Below the pieces are notes generated by a model that was not told the DNA's origin, made no database searches, and worked only from the letters and a program-made list of their open reading frames with translations. A DNA stretch of 64,000 nt from contig CAVZDP010000002.1 of assembly GCA_963774075.1 (NCBI GenBank), forward strand, positions 248,001-312,000, read 5' to 3'. Below are positions 59,546-64,000 of the stretch, in pieces. Positions within the stretch are counted from its first letter, which is position 1. Every line of letters begins with the position of its first letter. This DNA is from JBBQNR01 sp963774075. GTDB taxonomy: Bacteria; Actinomycetota; Thermoleophilia; Solirubrobacterales; JBBDJG01. A program made the position numbers and the translations under genes.

Positions 59546-61564
59546 TCAGCGCTTCAGCTTTACGGTCAGCTTGCGCGAGCGTTTCTCGCCCGCGCTGTCG
59601 ACCGTGAGGCTGACCTTTGCGCGCAGCTTTTTCTTGCGCTTGAGCGCGCGCGAGATCGCCTTGCGCGCCTTTTGCGTGAGCTTCAGCCTGAGCTGCGTCT
59701 TCTTGTTCGGGCGGACCGAGCGTTTGGTGGGCTTGAGACGGAAGACCTTGCTGGCGCCCGGCACGTTGATGGATCCGGTGGCGCTTGCCTGGCAGCGCTT
59801 GTTGCAGACTACGATCACCACGACCCCGCCCTGGAGCAGGACGCGCTGCGTCTTGGCGGCCGACATGGTCGCCGTCAGGCTCACGACGGATCCGCCCTGG
59901 CCGCCGGTCGCGGGAGGCGGGCTCGACGGGGTCACGGGCGGCGGCGGCTGCACGAAACGGGAGCTGAAAACGTCCCGCACGGTCCCGTCGGCGTCGCCCG
60001 CGAGCGCCTCCTGGCTCTCGAAGAAGACGAGGCTTCCGTCACTCGCGACGGCACGCAGGATCGCCGGCAGCAACGCGCCGGAGGCGGTGACCATCGTGGT
60101 CACGCCGCCCGTCCGCTCGTAGATGTCGAAGTCGCCGTCCGCGTCGCCCGGAAGGAGCGCAGCGTCGGTGTTGATGAATACCCTGCTGCCGTCGGCGGAG
60201 AAGAAGATTCCGCAGGACACGGCCGAGCTCGGCACCATGCAAACTTCCACGGGCTCGCTACCCCCACCGGAGACGAGGGTGGCCAGGCCGGCCAGTCCGG
60301 AGCGCGAGTAGACGTCGCGCAGCCCGTCCCCGTCGCCCGCCGCGAGGCTCTCCGCGGTGTCGAAGAACACCTCGAGCCCGTCGCTCGTGGACGCGAGGAA
60401 GCGAGCATCGAAGGGGCCGGTACCACCGGAGACGTTCAACGTGGCGCTGCCGTAGCGCACGTAGACGTCGAGACCTCCGAGGTCGCTGGTGCCAGGCGTG
60501 AGATCCTCGTCGGTGTCGAAGAAGACGCGCGCGCCATCGTCGGAGGCGCCGACGAAGAATGCGTCGAAAGGCCCGTCTGGTCCAGCAGTGGACTCGGAGA
60601 GGAGCGCCGTCGAGGGTGATGCACCGAAGCTCCGCTCGTAGACGTCGTGGAAGCCGCCGTCCCCGTCATCGGCCACGAGCGTCTCCTGGGTGTCGAAGAT
60701 GATCCGCGTGCCGTCGTCGGAGATCGCCCCGAAGGAGGCGTCGAGAGCACCGTTGCCCCCCGCCGGTCCCGTCGAGACGAGCGTCGTCGCACCGCTCGAG
60801 TGTTGGTAGATGTCGGTCCGGCCATCCGTGTCGGCAGCGTTGAGCGACTCGTCAGTGGTGAAGGCGACTCGCGTCCCGTCGGCAGAGGCGCCCGCAAACG
60901 TGGGATCGAAGGTGCCGTTCCCCCCAGACGAGATCAGCGTGGTCCCCCCGCTCGAGCGCCCGTAGATGTCGAGCTGGGTGTCCGTGTCTCCGGCAAGCGG
61001 TTCGGCCGTCGAGAAGAAGACACGGTCGCCGCTATTTGAGATCCCATCGAACGACGCGTCGAAAGCGGCGTTGCCGCTGGGGGAGATCAGCTTCGTCGTC
61101 CCGCCCGAGCGCTCGTAGACGTCATAGAACGTGCCGTCCATGTCCTCGGCCACCAGAGCGTCGTCGGTCTCGAAGAAGACGCGGCTGCCGTCTGCGGTTG
61201 CGGCACCGAAGAACGCGCCGAAGTTGCCGGGCGTCTCGCTAACGCCCGAGGGGCGCGAGAGCAGCGTCGTCTGCCCGCCGGAGCGCTCGTAGACATCGAA
61301 CAGGATGCCGTCGGCGTCCTCGGGCACCAGTGCCTCGGCCGTCCAGAAGAAGACCCTCGAGCCATCGTCCGAGATGCCGCCGAAGTTGGAGGCAAGCGAC
61401 GGGGTGCCGCCGGCCGGGCCGGTCGACACCAGCTCCGTCGTGTTGTGGTTGGCCACGGCAGCCGAGGACAGCCCTGTCAGAGCCAGCAAGGCAAGCAGCA
61501 GCGAAAAACGCCCTGCGCCAATAGTCCACCTCGCCGCCGTCCTGGCGGCCCCCTGCGAAAGCAT
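59546..61564 (-). CDS. Secreted beta-propeller-like repeat protein with basic tail
   Basis: A 672-residue protein with a signal peptide (about 15-38) and eight or nine repeats of about 55-60 residues, each containing GISDDGSRVFF, TAE.L...DTD and DVYERSGG.TTL, a WD40/TolB-like propeller pattern. A Pro-rich linker (about 545-565) precedes an Ig-like domain with SVVSLTATMSAAKTQRVLLQ and a Lys/Arg-rich end (KKTQLRLKLTQKARKAISRA), resembling the tail of the protein at 48965-50770. Probable surface-attached protein; no enzymatic residues identified. Confidence 0.8.
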   Translation of the reverse strand: MLSQGAARTAARWTIGAGRFSLLLALLALTGLSSAAVANHNTTELVSTGPAGGTPSLASNFGGISDDGSRVFFWTAEALVPEDADGILFDVYERSGGQTTLLSRPSGVSETPGNFGAFFGAATADGSRVFFETDDALVAEDMDGTFYDVYERSGGTTKLISPSGNAAFDASFDGISNSGDRVFFSTAEPLAGDTDTQLDIYGRSSGGTTLISSGGNGTFDPTFAGASADGTRVAFTTDESLNAADTDGRTDIYQHSSGATTLVSTGPAGGNGALDASFGAISDDGTRIIFDTQETLVADDGDGGFHDVYERSFGASPSTALLSESTAGPDGPFDAFFVGASDDGARVFFDTDEDLTPGTSDLGGLDVYVRYGSATLNVSGGTGPFDARFLASTSDGLEVFFDTAESLAAGDGDGLRDVYSRSGLAGLATLVSGGGSEPVEVCMVPSSAVSCGIFFSADGSRVFINTDAALLPGDADGDFDIYERTGGVTTMVTASGALLPAILRAVASDGSLVFFESQEALAGDADGTVRDVFSSRFVQPPPPVTPSSPPPATGGQGGSVVSLTATMSAAKTQRVLLQGGVVVIVVCNKRCQASATGSINVPGASKVFRLKPTKRSVRPNKKTQLRLKLTQKARKAISRALKRKKKLRAKVSLTVDSAGEKRSRKLTVKLKR

Positions 61565-61597
61565 CCGAGCGAGAGTTACACAGCCCGGGAGGGCGTG

Positions 61598-62134
61598 TCA
61601 ACCACCTATGGGCTCGCGCTCCCTCTTCTGAGCAGGCGCCGCGGGGCTGTCGGACGCGCCAGGTTCGTCCATCTGGCGGAGCGCCTCGGCGACGGCGTGG
61701 CGGTACTCGTCCCAGTCGCGAAGCGGCAGGAGCCATGCGCCGAGACGCGGCCGGCGCCCCCCAGAGCGCTTCGGCGTCGCGACGGCGGGCTCGCCCTCAC
61801 GCGAGTCGCGGGTCAGCGCCGCCCGCATCTCTTCCTCTCGCCAGATGCTCTGCTCGAGCTGCGCGGTCAGCGTGCGAAGCTCGCGCTCGTTGGCGTGGCG
61901 CGATCTGCCGGCGCCGGTGAACCTGTCCCAGGCACGAGCGAAGGAGCGGAAGTCGGTGCGCCCGCCGCAGCGGTGCGCGGCCAGCATCGGGCAGACGGCG
62001 CCACTGCGGTCACTGTAGGCGCCGGCGATGATCTCGTAGCGGCCGATGCCCTCGAGCATCGCGACCTTGGTCTCGTACGGCAGGCAGTCGATGACCGCGT
62101 GCATGCGCTCGGCTCTCTTCGCCTCTCGTCGCAT
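61598..62134 (-). CDS. Conserved-looking hypothetical protein
   Basis: A 178-residue soluble protein. MRREAKRAERMHAVIDCLPY, VAMLEGIGRYEIIAGAYSDR and VCPMLAAHRCGGRTDFRSFA contain cysteines at about 17, 48 and 56; then a helical, charged region (ERELRTLTAQLEQSIWREEE) and a basic/Pro-rich tail. The pattern recalls regulators with a helical core, but no family is assigned. It lies 33 nt upstream of the propeller gene in the same direction. Confidence 0.6.
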   Translation of the reverse strand: MRREAKRAERMHAVIDCLPYETKVAMLEGIGRYEIIAGAYSDRSGAVCPMLAAHRCGGRTDFRSFARAWDRFTGAGRSRHANERELRTLTAQLEQSIWREEEMRAALTRDSREGEPAVATPKRSGGRRPRLGAWLLPLRDWDEYRHAVAEALRQMDEPGASDSPAAPAQKREREPIGG

Positions 62135-62187
62135 GGGAGCCCTCCAGGATAAGCTCTGCGGCCTCTGAAGGAAGGGCGGGGGTACGA

Positions 62188-63222
62188 ATGCGACTTGGAT
62201 TGCATGCTGGCTACTGGGGTCTGGGCCTCTCGGGCGAGGAGCAGCTGAGGCTCGCCAAGGCGGCCGATGAGCTCGGATACCACTCGGTTTGGGCCGCTGA
62301 AGCCTACGGCTCGGATGCCGCGACGGTGATGGCGTGGCTCGCGTGCAACACGGAAAAGGTGAAGATCGCCTCCGGGATCTTCCAGATGCCCGCCCGCACG
62401 CCGGCCATGACTGCGATGACCGCGGCGACGCTCGACAACATCTCCGACGGGCGCGTGCTGCTCGGTCTCGGGATGTCCGGCCCCCAGGTCGTGGAGGGCT
62501 GGCACGGCCAGCCGTTCGACCACCAGCTCCAGCGCACCCGCGAGTACATCGGCGTGGTGCGCAAGGCGCTCGCGCGCGAGACGCTCACGAACGACGGCGA
62601 GTTCTACGCGCTGCCACGCCCGGGCGGTCCCGGCAAGCCGCTGAAGCTCATCATCAAGCCGGTGCAAGAGCGGATCCCGATCTACCTGGCGGCGATCGGC
62701 CCGAAGAACACTGCGCTCGCCGGCGAGCTCGCGGACGGCTGGCTGCCGACGTTCTTCGCGCCCGACCACATCGACGTGCTGCGCGCGCCGCTGGAAGAGG
62801 GCGCCAAGCGCGCCGGGCGCTCGTTGGAAGAGATCGACGTGGCGCCGATGACCTCCCTGGTCATCGACGACGACATCGACCGTGCGCGCGACTTGATACG
62901 CCCGTTCGCCGCTCTTTACGTCGGCGGCATGGGCTCGCGTAAGAAGAACTTCTACAAGGACCTCGTCACGCGCTACGGATACGGAGAGGCTGCACAGAAG
63001 GTGCAGGATCTCTATCTGGATCAGAAGTACGACGAGGCGATGGCCGCGCTGCCGTCCGATCTGCTCGACAAGACCGCTCTCGTGGGGCCGAAGGACGTCG
63101 TGCGCGAGCGTCTCGCCGTTTACCGTGACGCGGGCGTCGGCACTTTGCTCGTGACTCCGATGGCCCAGACCGTGGACCGGCGGATCGAGATGATGGGCGA
63201 GCTCGCAGAGCTCGCGGCTTGA
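62188..63222 (+). CDS. LLM-class F420-dependent oxidoreductase
   Basis: A 344-residue luciferase-like TIM-barrel enzyme. Characteristic parts are the start MRLGLHAGYWGLG, LGYHSVWAAEAYGSDAATVM, IASGIFQMPARTPAMTAMTA, LDNISDGRVLLGLGMSGPQV and PIYLAAIGPKNTALAGELAD, as in actinobacterial F420-dependent reductases or dehydrogenases. Electron donor is probably F420H2; substrate unknown. ATG start. Its stop overlaps the next gene's TTG start (TTGA). Confidence 0.92.
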   Translation: MRLGLHAGYWGLGLSGEEQLRLAKAADELGYHSVWAAEAYGSDAATVMAWLACNTEKVKIASGIFQMPARTPAMTAMTAATLDNISDGRVLLGLGMSGPQVVEGWHGQPFDHQLQRTREYIGVVRKALARETLTNDGEFYALPRPGGPGKPLKLIIKPVQERIPIYLAAIGPKNTALAGELADGWLPTFFAPDHIDVLRAPLEEGAKRAGRSLEEIDVAPMTSLVIDDDIDRARDLIRPFAALYVGGMGSRKKNFYKDLVTRYGYGEAAQKVQDLYLDQKYDEAMAALPSDLLDKTALVGPKDVVRERLAVYRDAGVGTLLVTPMAQTVDRRIEMMGELAELAA

Positions 63223-64000
63223 GCACCCCCGGCCCCGCACGCGACTACGTCGCCGAGCCCTCCGAGCACCCGCTGCGGCTGCTGCTGGGCGCGTTCGGCG
63301 ACCCGGGGCACGCATTTCCGCTGATAGCGCTCGGCAAGAGGCTGACCGAGATGGGCCACGAGGTGGCGCTACAGACCTGGAGCAAGTGGCGCGAGCACGC
63401 GGAGAACGAGGGAATGAATTTCTACCCGGCTCCCGAGTACCAGGTCTTTCCCACGCGCGAGCGGCCGCTCAAGCCCTACGAGGCCGTGGGCCGCGCGGTC
63501 GGCGAGACGCGCCCGCTGGTGGCCGAGCTCCAGCCCGACGCGGTCGTCACGGACATCCTGACGCTGGCGCCGGCGCTTGCCGCGGAGCTCGAGGGGCGCC
63601 CCTGGGCGACGGTCGTCCCGCACGTGTATCCCCCGCCTGCGCTGGGGCTGCCGCCGTTCGGGATCGCCGCCATGCCCGCTCGGCACGCGCTCGGGCGGCT
63701 CGGCTGGCGGCTCGCCTCGATGGTGACGAATGCCGGCCTGGAGCGCGGCCGGCGCGAGCTGAACGAGACCCGTGAGCGCGTCGGGTTGCCCGTGCTCGCG
63801 CACCAGCACGGCGGCATCAGCCCGGAGTTGTGCATGGTCGCTACCTTCCCCCAGCTCGAGTACCCCCGCCCCTGGCCGCAGAGCGTGAGGATCACCGGCC
63901 CGCTCGCCTGGGAGCCGCCCGCGCGCGCGGTCGAGTCGCCGCCGGGCCGCGCGCCGCTCGTGCTCGTCGCCCCGAGCACCTCACAGGACCCAGAGCTCGA
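63219..64000 (+). CDS. Glycosyltransferase family 1 (UGT/MGT-like), 3' end beyond the window
   Basis: The visible 260 residues start LRLLLGAFGDPGHAFPLIAL, the N-terminal Rossmann strand typical of macrolide- and polyketide-type glycosyltransferases, then PDAVVTDILTLAPALAAELE, WATVVPHVYPPP and LVLVAPSTSQDPEL, which enters the C-terminal, sugar-nucleotide-binding half. TTG start overlapping the preceding stop. The frame is open at base 64000. It would glycosylate a lipid or natural product. Confidence 0.88.
   Translation, partial: MSTPGPARDYVAEPSEHPLRLLLGAFGDPGHAFPLIALGKRLTEMGHEVALQTWSKWREHAENEGMNFYPAPEYQVFPTRERPLKPYEAVGRAVGETRPLVAELQPDAVVTDILTLAPALAAELEGRPWATVVPHVYPPPALGLPPFGIAAMPARHALGRLGWRLASMVTNAGLERGRRELNETRERVGLPVLAHQHGGISPELCMVATFPQLEYPRPWPQSVRITGPLAWEPPARAVESPPGRAPLVLVAPSTSQDPEL

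Overview
The window is high-GC chromosomal DNA. It is dense with GTG and TTG starts, overlapping stop/start codons and secreted alanine- and arginine-rich proteins. Gene order (rel, recJ, a fused secDF, ruvBAC, yebC), abundant short NTF2-like (SnoaL) genes starting MSQENVEIVR, an F420-type luciferase-like oxidoreductase, a TrpB2-type enzyme and secreted repeat proteins with basic tails all suggest an actinobacterium, most likely class Thermoleophilia (Solirubrobacterales). That placement is inferred from gene content. No phage, plasmid, CRISPR array or transposase gene was seen.

Layout. 1-11,527 is a minus-strand housekeeping block: the N-terminal part of Rel, RecJ, a small membrane protein, SecDF, a zinc-ribbon/PAS protein, RuvB, RuvA, RuvC and YebC. 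11,545-13,660 holds an aldehyde dehydrogenase flanked by palindromic repeats, including a 162-bp long palindrome directly behind two 65-bp tandem units, and a possible 30-residue membrane peptide. 13,679-25,953 is a polyamine uptake and catabolism region: a PotABCD-type ABC transporter and an enolase-superfamily protein on the minus strand, and divergently a class III aminotransferase, a PucR regulator, a saccharopine-dehydrogenase-like protein, alanine dehydrogenase and an aminoaldehyde-type dehydrogenase. The inferred logic is putrescine import, transamination onto pyruvate, oxidation of 4-aminobutanal, and regeneration of pyruvate from alanine.

26,100-35,743 carries small proteins, an FAH-family hydrolase, an NlpC/P60 cell-wall hydrolase under a clear c-di-AMP (ydaO-type) riboswitch, an M29 aminopeptidase, PdxT/PdxS (vitamin B6 synthesis), an RpiR regulator, an SDR, a methyltransferase-like protein, a GT92-like glycosyltransferase and an unusual octapeptide-repeat solenoid protein. 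36,003-43,526 has a TrpB2 gene behind a structured leader, a cytochrome P450, several tiny proteins, a CsoR/DUF4396 metal-response operon with a perfect operator, SnoaL and DUF2867 proteins, and tRNA-His.

43,601-64,000 has an AlkA-like glycosylase, a 1,493-residue secreted metallophosphoesterase with FN3/DNRLRE modules, a secreted repeat protein, an NTF2-like gene family with an odd 81-bp insertion shared by two members, tRNA-Met, an Ppx/GppA phosphatase, a membrane metallopeptidase, a thioredoxin-like lipoprotein, an acyl-CoA synthetase, an SDR, a secreted beta-propeller-like protein, an LLM oxidoreductase, and a GT1 glycosyltransferase cut by the right edge.

The observations most worth a second look are the 81-bp element interrupting codon 5 of two tandem NTF2-like paralogues, the octapeptide solenoid protein, the structured leader of trpB2, the composite repeat behind the first aldehyde dehydrogenase, and the riboswitch-controlled hydrolase that seems to start at CTG.
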